A stretch of DNA of 64,000 nt from Aquiflexum lacus (GCF_015476655.1 NZ_JABFHF010000013.1:62001-126000); one strand, 5' to 3'; numbered from the stretch's first letter, positions 16,997 to 27,226 are shown. Notes: generated by a model from the sequence alone, not told the origin. A program made the numbers and translations.

Positions 16997-17641
16997 TTAT
17001 TGCACTTTTCTTGATACCCAATTGAGGATAGCTTTCTGATACTCCTCTTTTGGGTTCAATAACAAATCATCAATCTTTTTGAGGCTGCCCCCAATCATCA
17101 GGTTTTCATATTCAGGAATTCGAATCAATTTGTACCCGTGAAGCCTTGATATCAGATCATACTGAACATCATTATAAGCATTGAGTTTCCAACCTGATGA
17201 GCCATTACCTGATAGGTTACCGGCTTCTTCACTTCTCCCAAAAATCCTTGAGGCTATGGGAGGACCATTCCATATACGGTCCTGAAGACCTGCTTTGATA
17301 CATTCTTTTTCAAAAGTCCGACAAAGTCTTTTATAACTATCTACCCAGGGAAATGTAAAAGTCGAATAAATATCAGTTTTCAAAGTGGATAATCTGTACT
17401 TATTGAAATGGACGGCATCGTCATATACAAATAAAAATCTATTGATTTTAAAGTCAAACTTCAAATGTTCCAAGATGGGCATATTGCCTTTACCATTAAG
17501 CTCTTCAAAAACCACATTTAATAATAATTCTCCCTTTCCCTTCAAATAGGAAAAATTGACATCCAAATGGAAGGCAACATCAACCGGTAACGCTGATTGG
17601 TGCAATATATCTAAAAGATGTTGGACTTTGATCTGATGCAT
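16997..17641 (-). CDS. Conserved hypothetical protein
   Basis: A 214-residue soluble protein with a basic, aromatic-rich middle (FTFPWVDSYKRLCRTFEKECIKAGLQ) and a C-terminal part that reads like a nuclease- or ligase-type fold (YDLISRLHGYKLIRIPEYE). I do not recognise the family. It starts 9 bp after the end of the DUF2452 gene, and these two plus the small membrane protein form one minus-strand operon. Nothing in the neighbours gives a firm role. Confidence 0.65.
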   Translation of the reverse strand: MHQIKVQHLLDILHQSALPVDVAFHLDVNFSYLKGKGELLLNVVFEELNGKGNMPILEHLKFDFKINRFLFVYDDAVHFNKYRLSTLKTDIYSTFTFPWVDSYKRLCRTFEKECIKAGLQDRIWNGPPIASRIFGRSEEAGNLSGNGSSGWKLNAYNDVQYDLISRLHGYKLIRIPEYENLMIGGSLKKIDDLLLNPKEEYQKAILNWVSRKVQ

Positions 17642-17650
17642 CGGGTCAAA

Positions 17651-18112
17651 TTACTCACCTTTTCCGACAATCTCCCAAGTATGGTCTGCCAATAGTTTTA
17701 CTTCAGCTATAAATTTGGAATAGCTTTTCTTTCTACCCCATTCTTCAGGAGCTACCAAGCTCAGAAAATCTGTTTCATCCTCCTTTTCATATAAAAAATA
17801 ATGGTGATTGATCAATGGTTCAAAACCCATAGATGTCTTGTAGATGCGTTCGGAAACCTCAACACGTTTTTGGATTTTTTTAGCTTGGTCCGCCAATAAC
17901 TGCATCTGCTGATATATTTGAGTCATCTGCATATCAGTCTGTGAATGCATGGCGGCTACCGCCCTCCCCGTGATTTTTCCTTTGTCTTCAGGTTTGATAA
18001 GTGCACTGCCGCTTTGATGGGCATAAGGCAAAAGACCCGGTATATCCGTTGTCTTTTCCTTCATCTTTTCAAGGTCTATTTTATCGATATCAATTTTTTG
18101 CTTTGCTGTCAT
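17651..18112 (-). CDS. DUF2452 domain-containing protein
   Basis: A 153-residue cytoplasmic protein of the DUF2452 family, recognised by PGLLPYAHQSGSALIKPED, the helix MQMTQIYQQMQLLADQAKKIQKRVEVSERIY and NHHYFLYEKEDETDFLSLV near the end. The function is unknown. I chose the ATG at 18112 because the longer reading starts with TTG. Its start overlaps the end of the small membrane protein gene by 23 bp. Confidence 0.85.
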   Translation of the reverse strand: MTAKQKIDIDKIDLEKMKEKTTDIPGLLPYAHQSGSALIKPEDKGKITGRAVAAMHSQTDMQMTQIYQQMQLLADQAKKIQKRVEVSERIYKTSMGFEPLINHHYFLYEKEDETDFLSLVAPEEWGRKKSYSKFIAEVKLLADHTWEIVGKGE

Positions 18113-18266
18113 TGTTTTTGAGGGAATCAGTCGGGGCAATTCTTTCTTTAAGATTACCTTTTGAACCAGGAAAGGTTGTTTTACTTGACATATCCAAACC
18201 TATCCAAATCATGGTAATTGCAAATAATATTGCTAAAACCAAAAATATAATTTTATTTTTTTTCAT
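18090..18266 (-). CDS. Small single-helix membrane protein
   Basis: A 58-residue protein: MKKNK, one hydrophobic helix (about 6-24), then a short polar tail rich in Lys, Ser and Asn. It starts at the ATG at 18266. It overlaps the downstream DUF2452 gene by 23 bp and is the first gene of a three-gene operon. Its small size and coupling suggest a membrane partner for that operon. There is no known family. Confidence 0.5.
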   Translation of the reverse strand: MKKNKIIFLVLAILFAITMIWIGLDMSSKTTFPGSKGNLKERIAPTDSLKNNDSKAKN

Positions 18267-18460
18267 ATATTTCAAGATTAGAAACCTACATTTACCGTCG
18301 GTTGTTTAGAATTTTAAAATTAATCCATTCTTTTGAATTTCGAAGTTAGGAATCCTATTTTGACCAAACCACAAAAGATGCATTTAATGCTTAAATTTGC
18401 CACTTTTGTAAGGATTTTAAAAAAAAAAGTCAAAATCGGTTTTTTTAATTTTGAAATACA

Positions 18461-18468
18461 TAAATTTG
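18461..18468 (+). promoter_or_regulatory. Bacteroidota -7 box for the Hpt gene
   Basis: TAAATTTG matches TAnnTTTG and sits 36 bp before the ATG at 18505. A second match, TAATTTTG, lies at 18446-18453. Both overlap or flank the possible TTG start at 18451, which argues that translation begins at 18505. Confidence 0.45.
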
Positions 18469-18504
18469 AATAATATATACAAAAATCGGATATACAAATA
18501 TTTT

Positions 18505-18837
18505 ATGTATCAGCTTATTAGCCCTCAGACAATTTTTCAGTATTTTGGAGATGACGACAAGGAAATGCTGCAGGAAATGATCCAAATCATTTTGGACTCA
18601 AATCTTCAGGATTTAAAAAACATGGAAGATCTCTATGCCTCCAAAGATTGGGGAATGATCAAAAAAAGATGTCATAAAGCCAAACCTAGTATGAGTTATA
18701 TTGGAGCAATTCAAACTCGGAAAATTCTGGAATCCATTGAATCAGACCTTGAATCTTCCCAAGGGAAATTCTCAGAGCTAAAAGATCATATTAACATAAT
18801 TGAAAAAGAACTCCATACATTTCTTGAGTCACTGTAA
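18505..18837 (+). CDS. Hpt-domain phosphotransfer protein
   Basis: A 110-residue all-helical protein with the Hpt signature around KKRCHKAKPSMSYIG, where His57 would carry the phosphate. Preceding and following helices match the four-helix bundle of histidine phosphotransfer proteins that link hybrid kinases to response regulators. It is an orphan: no kinase or receiver gene lies beside it. The start at 18505 (MYQLISPQ) is preferred over an upstream TTG that lies inside a promoter box. Confidence 0.82.
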   Translation: MYQLISPQTIFQYFGDDDKEMLQEMIQIILDSNLQDLKNMEDLYASKDWGMIKKRCHKAKPSMSYIGAIQTRKILESIESDLESSQGKFSELKDHINIIEKELHTFLESL

Positions 18838-18935
18838 TCAAAACAATTTTTTCACCTCTCCACATTTATTCTTTTATTTTCCCATCAATAACTGAGATAT
18901 TTGGAATTATCCATTTCTGAAAATCACATTTATTT

Positions 18936-21299
18936 ATGAAAAAGTATTTCCTTTTGCCCTTACTCCTTTTTATTTTAATTCGGATTTCTCTTTTTGGTCA
19001 AGAGGATTTGACTGTGCAGAAAATAATGCAGGATCCTATTTGGATGGGAAAATTTCCATCAAATATCCAATGGGATGAAAAAGGACAAGCCATCTATTTT
19101 ATGTACAGGGCAGGAAATGACCCTGCGGATTCCTTACATAAAATAACATTAGGCAAGGATGAACAACCCGAAAAAGTTTCTTTAAAAGAGCAAAGAGAGC
19201 GTATTCCGGTTAGCGCAAATACAAATCTTGCCAAAACTAAAAAAATTTATGCCAAAAATGGAGAGATTTTTTTATATGATATTGCCACCGAGACCAAAAA
19301 CAGTCTGATCAAATTTGGTGATAGAATTTCGAACCCTACTTTTCTGGCCAATGAAAACAGAATTGCTTTTGAAATATCCGACAACCTATATGTTTTGGAT
19401 GTCAACTCTGGAAAATTCAATAAACTAACCGCTATCCGTTCAGGAACGAAGCCACAAGAAAAAGAAGATAAACTGGCAGAAAGAGAAAAATGGCTTGAAG
19501 AAGATAACCTTTCCCTACTTTCAGTCATTAAAGAAAGAGAGGATAAAAAAGAGAAAACCAAATCATATCATGAGGCTATCAAGGAAAAAGAACCTTTTTC
19601 CTTCTATCTGGGAGGAAAATCTTTGGCAAACCTACAATTATCTTCTGATGAAAAGTTTGCCACTATGCTGTTTTTCTCAAGATCGGAAAATAAAAGAACA
19701 GATGTTCCTGATTATGTTGATGCCACCGGATATACAGTAAATCTTCCTGCGAGGACCAAGGTTGGAGACAAGCCTTCCAAAACAGAATTGGCCATTTACG
19801 ACCTCGAAAGGGATACAGTGTTTTTCGTATCTACCCAAAACCTTCCTGGAATTAAGGATTTACCTGATTATATTAAAGATTACCCCGATAAAGAATGGGA
19901 AGAAACAGAAAGAGATGTTTTGCTATCTGCGCCGATTTTTTCCAATGACGGAAAGCATGCTGTAGTTAGTATCCGATCCGTAGATAACAAGGACAGATGG
20001 ATTGCTCTTCTGGAACTTGAGTCAGGAGATTTAAAAACATTAGATCGACAAAGAGATGAGGCTTGGATAGGTGGACCCGGGATGGGTTGGGGCTTTGGTG
20101 GTGGAACTTTGGGTTGGCTACCGGATAATAAGCATATCTATTTCCAATCTGAAGAAACCGGCTATTCTCATTTATATATACTAGACATTAATTCCGGAAA
20201 AAAGAAGGCATTGACCTCGGGTCAATTCGAAGTGTTTGATCCATCAATATCCAGAAATGGAAAGTATTGGTACTTGACTACCTCGGAAGTAGATCCCGGA
20301 GAAAGACATTTTTATATGATGCCTTTAATGGGAGGTAAAATGGAAAAATTAACCTCTATGACAGGTAACAATGATGTTGCCTTGTCTCCAAATGAGAAAA
20401 ATATGGCTATTTTATATTCTTTCAGCAATAAGCCATGGGAAATATTCCTTCAAGCCAATACTCCAAAATCACAGCCCAAACAATTGACTTTCGGTCAAAG
20501 CGATGCATTCAAATCTTATAATTGGAGAGATCCACAAATGGTCAAATTCGAGGCAGCAGATGGAGAATTGGTTCCTGCGAGACTATATGTCCCCGAATCA
20601 GGAAAGAAAAATGGTGCCGCTGTGATATTTGTCCATGGTGCAGGGTATTTGCAAAATGTCCACAAATGGTGGTCGAGCTATTTTAGGGAGTATATGTTCC
20701 ATAATTTGCTCACCGATCTTGGATACACTGTATTGGATATTGATTATCGAGGAAGTGCGGGTTATGGTAGGGATTGGCGAACTGCAATTTACAGACATAT
20801 GGGCGGAAAAGACCTTTCCGATCAGGTCGATGGGGCAAAATACTTGGTTGAAAACTTAGGCGTTGATCCTGAAAGAGTAGGTATCTACGGTGGAAGCTAT
20901 GGAGGATTTATCACCTTAATGGGACTTTTTAATGCTCCTGAAGTTTTTAAGTCCGGTGCGGCATTAAGGTCTGTGACTGATTGGGCGCATTATAATCATG
21001 GTTATACAGCCAATATCCTCAATGAACCGTTCAATGACCCCATTGCATATCGTCGATCTTCTCCAATTTATTTTGCAGAGGGTCTAAAAGGTAATCTCTT
21101 GATAGCCCATGGAATGGTAGATGTCAATGTTCATTTTCAGGACGTGGTTCGCCTGGCACAAAGACTCGTGGAATTGGGCAAAGACAATTGGGAAATGGCT
21201 GTCTATCCTGTTGAAGATCATGGTTTCGTGGAGCCAAGCAGTTGGACAGATGAATATAAAAGAATACTAAAACTGTTCAATGATACTCTAATCGATTGA
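18936..21299 (+). CDS. Exported S9 family prolyl oligopeptidase-like peptidase
   Basis: A 787-residue exported peptidase with a signal peptide (about 1-23, ending SLFGQ). The N-terminal two thirds form a beta-propeller with PD40-type blades and carry a charged insert around 180-215. The C-terminal alpha/beta-hydrolase has the catalytic Ser in YGGSYGGFITL, the Asp in HGMVDVNV and the His in VEDHGFVEP. Such enzymes cut oligopeptides in the periplasm. The gamma-glutamyltransferase gene starts 4 bp downstream, so the two form a peptide-degradation operon. Confidence 0.92.
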   Translation: MKKYFLLPLLLFILIRISLFGQEDLTVQKIMQDPIWMGKFPSNIQWDEKGQAIYFMYRAGNDPADSLHKITLGKDEQPEKVSLKEQRERIPVSANTNLAKTKKIYAKNGEIFLYDIATETKNSLIKFGDRISNPTFLANENRIAFEISDNLYVLDVNSGKFNKLTAIRSGTKPQEKEDKLAEREKWLEEDNLSLLSVIKEREDKKEKTKSYHEAIKEKEPFSFYLGGKSLANLQLSSDEKFATMLFFSRSENKRTDVPDYVDATGYTVNLPARTKVGDKPSKTELAIYDLERDTVFFVSTQNLPGIKDLPDYIKDYPDKEWEETERDVLLSAPIFSNDGKHAVVSIRSVDNKDRWIALLELESGDLKTLDRQRDEAWIGGPGMGWGFGGGTLGWLPDNKHIYFQSEETGYSHLYILDINSGKKKALTSGQFEVFDPSISRNGKYWYLTTSEVDPGERHFYMMPLMGGKMEKLTSMTGNNDVALSPNEKNMAILYSFSNKPWEIFLQANTPKSQPKQLTFGQSDAFKSYNWRDPQMVKFEAADGELVPARLYVPESGKKNGAAVIFVHGAGYLQNVHKWWSSYFREYMFHNLLTDLGYTVLDIDYRGSAGYGRDWRTAIYRHMGGKDLSDQVDGAKYLVENLGVDPERVGIYGGSYGGFITLMGLFNAPEVFKSGAALRSVTDWAHYNHGYTANILNEPFNDPIAYRRSSPIYFAEGLKGNLLIAHGMVDVNVHFQDVVRLAQRLVELGKDNWEMAVYPVEDHGFVEPSSWTDEYKRILKLFNDTLID

Positions 21300-21303
21300 C
21301 CTG

Positions 21304-23007
21304 ATGAATAGCAAACTATCTTCCATTTTCATTTTTTGCATTTTAATACTCTTAGCAGGCTGTAATCCCACAGACCAAATTTCCTATGAAGAAAGAGGTC
21401 TAATTGCCGAATATGCCATGGTTGTCTCAGCAAGAGAGGAGGCTTCTAAGATCGGCTTATTAATGATGCAGCAAGGCGGCAATGCCTTTGATGCCATGGT
21501 TGCCACTGAGTTGGCCTTGGCAGTGGCCTATCCTTTTGCCGGTAATCTGGGAGGTGGTGGATTTATGGTCTATAGATTGGCTGATGGGAAAAGCGGCACC
21601 ATTGACTATCGGGAGAGAGCACCTATGGCAGCACATAGGGATATGTACCTGGACGAAAATGGAGAGGTTATCCCTGGTTTAAGTACCATGGGTGCCTTGG
21701 CTGTAGGTATTCCCGGAACCATAGCAGGGGTTTTTGAAGTGCATCGAAAACTAGGTTCATTACCTATTGAAGATATTTTGGCACCCGTGATAGAATTAGC
21801 TGAAAAAGGCGTTGTTGTGACTGAAAAGCAAGCGCAAAGGTTAGCCGGATATAGAGAATCCATTGTAAAAGTAAGCGGAGAAAATACATTCTTTGCACAA
21901 GTTTTTGATGAAAATGATACCATTAAATATGCCGCATTGGCAGAGACCCTAAGGCGTATTTCCAGAAATGGTAGCGATGAGTTTTATAAGGGAGAAACAG
22001 CAAGAAGATTGGTTAAATTTCTTCAAGAAAAGGGTGGAATCATTACTTTAGAGGATTTGTCAGCCTATGAGGCCCAATGGAGAGACCCCATTCAATTTTC
22101 TTATAAGGACATCAATATTATTTCTATGGCTCCTCCCAGTAGTGGTGGGGTTACATTATCACAGATTTTGGGAATGATAGAAGAATTTGACTTAAAGTCA
22201 GTGGGCCATAATTCACCGGATTATATTCAAGTGTTGACCGAAGCTGAAAGACGGGCTTACGCAGATCGAAATTATTATTTAGGTGATCCTGATTTCGTGC
22301 AAGTTCCTGTAGAAGTTTTATTGGACAAAGCTTATCTGAAAAACCGTATTTCCAACTTTAATTTTGACCAAGCTACACTTTCTTCTGATGTCTCCCATGG
22401 ACATATCCAATTTATAGAAAGTGAAGAAACAACACATTATTCAATTATTGATCAATTCGGAAATGCCGCAGCCGTTACTACCACACTGAACGGTGCTTAT
22501 GGCTCCAAGTTGTATTGCGATGACCTTGGGTTTTTCCTGAACAATGAGATGGATGATTTCAGTGCGAAAACCGGTGTGCCCAATATGTTTGGTCTGATAG
22601 GTGCGGATGCCAATGCCATTGCGCCTGGAAAGCGAATGCTGAGCTCGATGACACCCACCATTGTCGAAAAAAATGGAGAGTTGCTTATGGTTGTTGGAAC
22701 ACCGGGAGGTTCCACAATCATCACCTCTGTCCTGCAAACAATTCTAAATGTAGCGGAATTTGAAATGACCATGCAGCAGGCAGTTGATGCGCCAAGATTC
22801 CACCACCAATGGCTACCTGATCACATTAATTTTGAACCTGAAGGATTTACTAAAGCCACCCTTGAAAAACTTAAATCCAAAGGTTATAATACCAATGAAG
22901 GCTATACTCCCATCCTGGGAAAAGTGGATGCCATTCTTGTTCTGCCCAATGGAAAGTTAGAGGGAGGCGCAGACAAAAGAGGCGATGATAAAGCTATTGG
23001 TTTCTAA
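21304..23007 (+). CDS. ggt: Gamma-glutamyltransferase lipoprotein
   Basis: A 567-residue GGT. The lipobox LAGC (Cys near 20) indicates a membrane-anchored periplasmic enzyme. The proenzyme is cleaved before the catalytic Thr in ESEETTHYSIIDQFGNA (near residue 375), which becomes the N-terminal nucleophile of the small subunit. The substrate pocket loop PGKRMLSSMTPT and GGSTIITSVLQ are present. It hydrolyses glutathione and gamma-glutamyl peptides. It follows the S9 peptidase gene by 4 bp, consistent with shared use of peptides. Confidence 0.93.
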   Translation: MNSKLSSIFIFCILILLAGCNPTDQISYEERGLIAEYAMVVSAREEASKIGLLMMQQGGNAFDAMVATELALAVAYPFAGNLGGGGFMVYRLADGKSGTIDYRERAPMAAHRDMYLDENGEVIPGLSTMGALAVGIPGTIAGVFEVHRKLGSLPIEDILAPVIELAEKGVVVTEKQAQRLAGYRESIVKVSGENTFFAQVFDENDTIKYAALAETLRRISRNGSDEFYKGETARRLVKFLQEKGGIITLEDLSAYEAQWRDPIQFSYKDINIISMAPPSSGGVTLSQILGMIEEFDLKSVGHNSPDYIQVLTEAERRAYADRNYYLGDPDFVQVPVEVLLDKAYLKNRISNFNFDQATLSSDVSHGHIQFIESEETTHYSIIDQFGNAAAVTTTLNGAYGSKLYCDDLGFFLNNEMDDFSAKTGVPNMFGLIGADANAIAPGKRMLSSMTPTIVEKNGELLMVVGTPGGSTIITSVLQTILNVAEFEMTMQQAVDAPRFHHQWLPDHINFEPEGFTKATLEKLKSKGYNTNEGYTPILGKVDAILVLPNGKLEGGADKRGDDKAIGF

Positions 23008-23181
23008 AATATTCTGTATTTCCTATTTTAGATCATTGTTTGAAATAAGAAATATGCCATTGAATTGAAACCAATATCAATCAATTTCCAATCCTAATGA
23101 CGCAGGCAGGTAATCAAAAATATTTATTTACATTATTCATTCTGAATCCCATTAGTCTCAAGAATTCAGATTTTGTATAAA

Positions 23182-24567
23182 TCAAAATCCTTTATACTTC
23201 TCCAAATAATCCCTAAATCTATTCATTACCCAAAGATGTATTCTTGCCTGGGTATTGATATATACATACCAAGGTAATCTAGGAACAAACTCATGAATAG
23301 CTGAAATCATGTGCTTTCCATTCATTACTTCCCTAAATTCTAACCATCCATAGTCAAAACGCTTAACCAGCCATCCACCTGTAATATAAAATAACTGACG
23401 CTTGATGTCACTTCTATCGGGAATCCAAGTCAATTGCAGCATAGGTTTTGTTCCTTTTAGTATAAAAAAACCTATATCCCCCCTTTCGTTTTCTTTGACA
23501 TTGATCAGAAATCTAAAAAATGTTGGAAGCCAGACTTTATACCTATTGGCAACCCAAAGTGCACTTTTATGTCGGGTATTTGGCATGCGCTGAATGCTCC
23601 TAACCGTATTTCGGACATCACTATCATTTTTAAATTTTGGCATTTTGGGAAGCTTGTTTCCAGGATTTAAAGCTTCCTCTACACTTTCTTTGAAGGATAG
23701 ATAGTCAATCTCTTTTTCCTTGAATCTCAAATCCTCAGAAAGAGTTAGTGTATGCTTTAGACTTTCAACCAAAGGCGAAACAAGTTTCATCGGTGTTTCT
23801 CCAAAATAAGAAACCCAGAGTTTGGAAAGTCCGACAGAAAAAATGGGAACCGAAAAAATCCACCGCTTTTTTCCCATCACCCTTGCTGTTTCCTCCAACA
23901 TCCCTTTGTATGTAAGGATTTCCGGACTGCCGATTTCGATGGATTTGCCGAATACATCAGGATTGCCCAAACAAACATCCATGATAGTCATCGTATCTCT
24001 GAGAGAAATAGCCTGAGTTTGGGATTTCGTCCATTTGGGACACATCAAAGCGGGAAGCTTTCTGACAAGGTTTCTGACCATCTCAAATGATGAACCTCCG
24101 GGTCCGACAATAATTCCTGCCCGTAAAGCCGTCACAGGAACACCTTTACTTCCCAAAGTTTTTTCAACTTCTAACCTACTTCTTAAATGAATTGAGATTT
24201 TTTCTTCAGCTACTTCTTTAGGAAGAATTCCTCCCAGGTATAATATCTGTTTGATTTTATTAGCTTCCGCTGCCCGGGCAAAATTATCCGCCAACAATAA
24301 ATCAGTGTCCTCAAAACTTCCCTGATTGAGTCTTGTGAGTGCACTCATCGAATGAATCAGGTAAATGGCATAATCCACACCCTGAAGGGCCTCAATGGTA
24401 GAGGTAATAGAAAAGAGTTCAACTTTACGCCACTCCACATCAGGATCGGGATTTTGGACTGCCTCCCTCCTACTTAATGCAATGATTTTGTATTTGTCTT
24501 TGAAATTATGGATAAACCATCTTCCGATGTAACCTCCTGCTCCGGCAATTGCTATAGTCTTTTTCAA
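23182..24567 (-). CDS. NAD(P)-binding SDR protein with DUF2867 domain
   Basis: A 461-residue protein. An atypical SDR domain (about 1-300) starts with the dinucleotide-binding loop IAGAGGYIGRWF and continues with LYLGGILPKE and ALRAGIIVGPGG. The C-terminal 150 residues match DUF2867 (WLVKRFDYGWLEFREV, ending VMNRFRDYLEKY). The pair occurs in many Bacteroidota as a putative NADH-ubiquinone-like reductase of unknown substrate. Its start overlaps the end of the upstream flavin oxidase gene by 4 bp. Confidence 0.85.
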   Translation of the reverse strand: MKKTIAIAGAGGYIGRWFIHNFKDKYKIIALSRREAVQNPDPDVEWRKVELFSITSTIEALQGVDYAIYLIHSMSALTRLNQGSFEDTDLLLADNFARAAEANKIKQILYLGGILPKEVAEEKISIHLRSRLEVEKTLGSKGVPVTALRAGIIVGPGGSSFEMVRNLVRKLPALMCPKWTKSQTQAISLRDTMTIMDVCLGNPDVFGKSIEIGSPEILTYKGMLEETARVMGKKRWIFSVPIFSVGLSKLWVSYFGETPMKLVSPLVESLKHTLTLSEDLRFKEKEIDYLSFKESVEEALNPGNKLPKMPKFKNDSDVRNTVRSIQRMPNTRHKSALWVANRYKVWLPTFFRFLINVKENERGDIGFFILKGTKPMLQLTWIPDRSDIKRQLFYITGGWLVKRFDYGWLEFREVMNGKHMISAIHEFVPRLPWYVYINTQARIHLWVMNRFRDYLEKYKGF

Positions 24568-25832
24568 TTCATATTGGGTTGAATACTTAAAATTACAGCT
24601 TCTGCAGACTTTCGGCCTGCTGTCATCGCTGCATTGATGGATCCGTTCAGTAAATAGTCTCCGGATAAAAATACATGGTCATATATCTTGGTTTGCGTGG
24701 CAGAAATACTCGATTTCATGTCTTCAACCTGTGGTAGTGCATCCTCGATTTCGTATATTTTCTCCAATTTAAAATGTTCGGATTTGATATGTGTAAGGGC
24801 TTCTAATTCTATTTTGACCATTTCAATTAGTTTATCGTCAGCTTGGATTGGTTTGGTGATAGAAACAGATAAAAGTGCTCTATCAGATTTAGCATAAGAC
24901 TTGCTTACATCTGTCATAAATACCAGATTATTGACTAAAAATTGCTTGTCGGTTACCAAACCTATCATAGGACTGGCAAAAAATGATTTTTCCAGACTGA
25001 AATACAGATTGATTACTTTTCTGGAAGGTTTGAACTGTCCCTCCATTTGGGAAAGAAATTTATCAGGTCTGACAGCAATAATGATTTTACCCGCATTGAT
25101 TCGCTCACCGGAGGAAAGTTCAATTACATTTCCATCGATTTTCTCAACGGCAGCATTGAGCCTGATAGAAGTCTTTGCTAATTTACTTTTCAATTGATCT
25201 GAAATGGCCTGCATGCCATTTTCCGGAACTGCGGCATGACCCATAGAAAACATTTTGAAAACAAAATTGAACATCCTCGAGGAAGTCTCCAGTTCATTTT
25301 CAAGGAAAATACCTCTGAAAAAAGGCATAAAGAAGTTTTCAATTATTTTTTCAGAAAATCCATAATCTCTCAAAAACTGTAAAGTTGTCTTATTGGGTTC
25401 ATTGAAAATTTCATCTTCAGTTTTGCTTTTCAAAGATTGTGTCAGTTTGAACATTCTTATCTTATCCATAAATGTACCCACTGAAGAAAAGGCCATGCTC
25501 ACTATTTTCAAGGGATTGCGCAAAGGATCATGAATCGTAAACAGATTACCTGGTCTAAGGATAATTGCTCCCGGATCAAATTTCTTGAGATTTAAAGCAT
25601 GATAATCCAAATACCTTTGGGCCTCCGGATATGCCGTCAATAAAACCTGAAAACCCCTATCAAAAATAAATCCATCCTGGTAATCCGACCTTACCCTTCC
25701 ACCTACAGCTTTATCTGATTCCAAAATAATGGGACTAAATCCAGCCCTCTCAAGTTCATAAGCTGCGATCAGACCCGAAATACCTGCTCCGATGATATAG
25801 ATATCAATTTCTGTGTTTAACATAACCTTCAT
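24564..25832 (-). CDS. FAD-dependent amine oxidase / protoporphyrinogen-oxidase-like protein
   Basis: A 422-residue flavoprotein. The N-terminal FAD site is IIGAGISGLIAAYELERAG, followed by GGRVRSDYQDGFIFDRGFQVL, typical of the amine oxidase / carotenoid desaturase group. Near the C-terminus HVFLSGDYLLNGSINAAMTAG closes the FAD site. The substrate is not known. It is cotranscribed with the SDR-DUF2867 gene (4-bp overlap), which suggests the two act on one hydrophobic or terpenoid compound; that link is inference. Confidence 0.85.
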   Translation of the reverse strand: MKVMLNTEIDIYIIGAGISGLIAAYELERAGFSPIILESDKAVGGRVRSDYQDGFIFDRGFQVLLTAYPEAQRYLDYHALNLKKFDPGAIILRPGNLFTIHDPLRNPLKIVSMAFSSVGTFMDKIRMFKLTQSLKSKTEDEIFNEPNKTTLQFLRDYGFSEKIIENFFMPFFRGIFLENELETSSRMFNFVFKMFSMGHAAVPENGMQAISDQLKSKLAKTSIRLNAAVEKIDGNVIELSSGERINAGKIIIAVRPDKFLSQMEGQFKPSRKVINLYFSLEKSFFASPMIGLVTDKQFLVNNLVFMTDVSKSYAKSDRALLSVSITKPIQADDKLIEMVKIELEALTHIKSEHFKLEKIYEIEDALPQVEDMKSSISATQTKIYDHVFLSGDYLLNGSINAAMTAGRKSAEAVILSIQPNMN

Positions 25833-25977
25833 TTAAGAGACCAATTTTAACTCAAATTGTTTCCTGTTACAATTTAAGTTTTTCTTTTCTACCGTTTAAA
25901 GTTTTATCCTTCGAATACTGTAATTAATGATCAAAACTTGGAATGCATAGTTTATTTTGCACACAAACATAAATTCT

Positions 25978-27204
25978 ATGAAAATTTTCAAGATCAGTTT
26001 CCTCCTCCTTTTCTTTAGTCTATCATTTAGTGTTTACTCCCAATCTGCCTATTTCCCACCGTTCGGAGATTGGGAACAAAAAAGCCCTTCCGAGTTGAAA
26101 GTTGATGGTGAAAAAATACAGTCAGCCATCGAATTTGCGATTAAGGCGGAAAGTGAAGCAAATAAAAATATGAAAATAGCACATTATCAAAGTGCATTTG
26201 GAAGAGAACCATTTGGGTTTCCGGTAGGTCCCATGAAAGACCGGGGTGAGGCTGCAGGATTGATTGTTTACAAAGGATATATTATCGGGATGTGGGGTGA
26301 TCCCTATCGAGTTGATCTTACCTTCAGTGTGGCTAAAAGTATTCTATCCACAACGGTAGGATTGGCAGTGGACCAAGGGTTAATCAAAAGTGAGAAGGAT
26401 TTGGTATATCCTTATATGGGGCCAATTATCCCCTATGACCCGCAAAGGGCCATGATGAATAAATCAGATCATTTGATGGAAGAGGATGTTTTTGATTTGT
26501 TTGGGACACCTCACAATAGAAAAATCACTTGGGAACACCTTTTAAGGCAGACCTCTGATTGGGAAGGTTCACTTTGGGGAAAACCTGATTGGGCAGACAG
26601 GCCACAGGGAAATTCCTCAGATTGGCTGACCCGTGAAAGAAATGAACCGGGAACAGTTTACAAGTACAATGACACAAGGGTTAATGTGTTGGCATTGGCA
26701 GCTTTGAATGTTTGGAGAAGACCACTCCCACAGGTTCTTAGAGAGCTTGTAATGGACAAAATCGGAGCTAGCCCTACTTGGAGATGGACCGGATATGAAA
26801 ACTCTTATATTGTATTGGATGGCCAAATAGTTCAATCAGTCAGTGGGGGTTCACATTGGGGAGGAGGCCTGTTGATCAATGCATATGATCAGGCTAGATT
26901 TGGCTATTTGACTTTAAGAAAAGGAAACTGGAACGGACAACAGATCATCTCTGAGGAATGGATCAAAAAATCCCGAACTCCTACTTCGGTGCAGACCAAT
27001 TATGGGTTTATGAATTATTTCCTGAATACTGATAAAAAAGAAATCCCTGCTGCGCCGGAATCCGCCTTTTTCCATTTGGGTGCGGGAACCAATATGGTCT
27101 ATGTGGATGAAGAAAATGACTTGGTTATCGTAGCCCGCTGGATCAAAAATGATCAGAAAGCCGAGTTAGTGAAGCTAATATTGGAGAGCTTGCCGGGGAG
27201 GTAG
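25978..27204 (+). CDS. Exported serine hydrolase, beta-lactamase class C-like
   Basis: A 408-residue exported protein with a signal peptide ending SVYSQ. The catalytic SxxK is SVAK in DLTFSVAKSILS, and the second-element Tyr is in TVYKYNDTRVNVLAL. The later GAGTNMVYVDEENDLVIVARW is typical of esterase-like members of the class C beta-lactamase family. Most such proteins are esterases or D-peptidases, so antibiotic resistance should not be assumed. The ATG at 25978 is preferred to an upstream TTG. Confidence 0.88.
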   Translation: MKIFKISFLLLFFSLSFSVYSQSAYFPPFGDWEQKSPSELKVDGEKIQSAIEFAIKAESEANKNMKIAHYQSAFGREPFGFPVGPMKDRGEAAGLIVYKGYIIGMWGDPYRVDLTFSVAKSILSTTVGLAVDQGLIKSEKDLVYPYMGPIIPYDPQRAMMNKSDHLMEEDVFDLFGTPHNRKITWEHLLRQTSDWEGSLWGKPDWADRPQGNSSDWLTRERNEPGTVYKYNDTRVNVLALAALNVWRRPLPQVLRELVMDKIGASPTWRWTGYENSYIVLDGQIVQSVSGGSHWGGGLLINAYDQARFGYLTLRKGNWNGQQIISEEWIKKSRTPTSVQTNYGFMNYFLNTDKKEIPAAPESAFFHLGAGTNMVYVDEENDLVIVARWIKNDQKAELVKLILESLPGR

Positions 27205-27226
27205 GTAGCAAGATCATAAGCATTTG

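Noticed and set aside
25978-27204. Beta-lactam resistance gene
   Set aside because: The SxxK family is dominated by esterases and peptidases, and nothing here indicates a true beta-lactamase.
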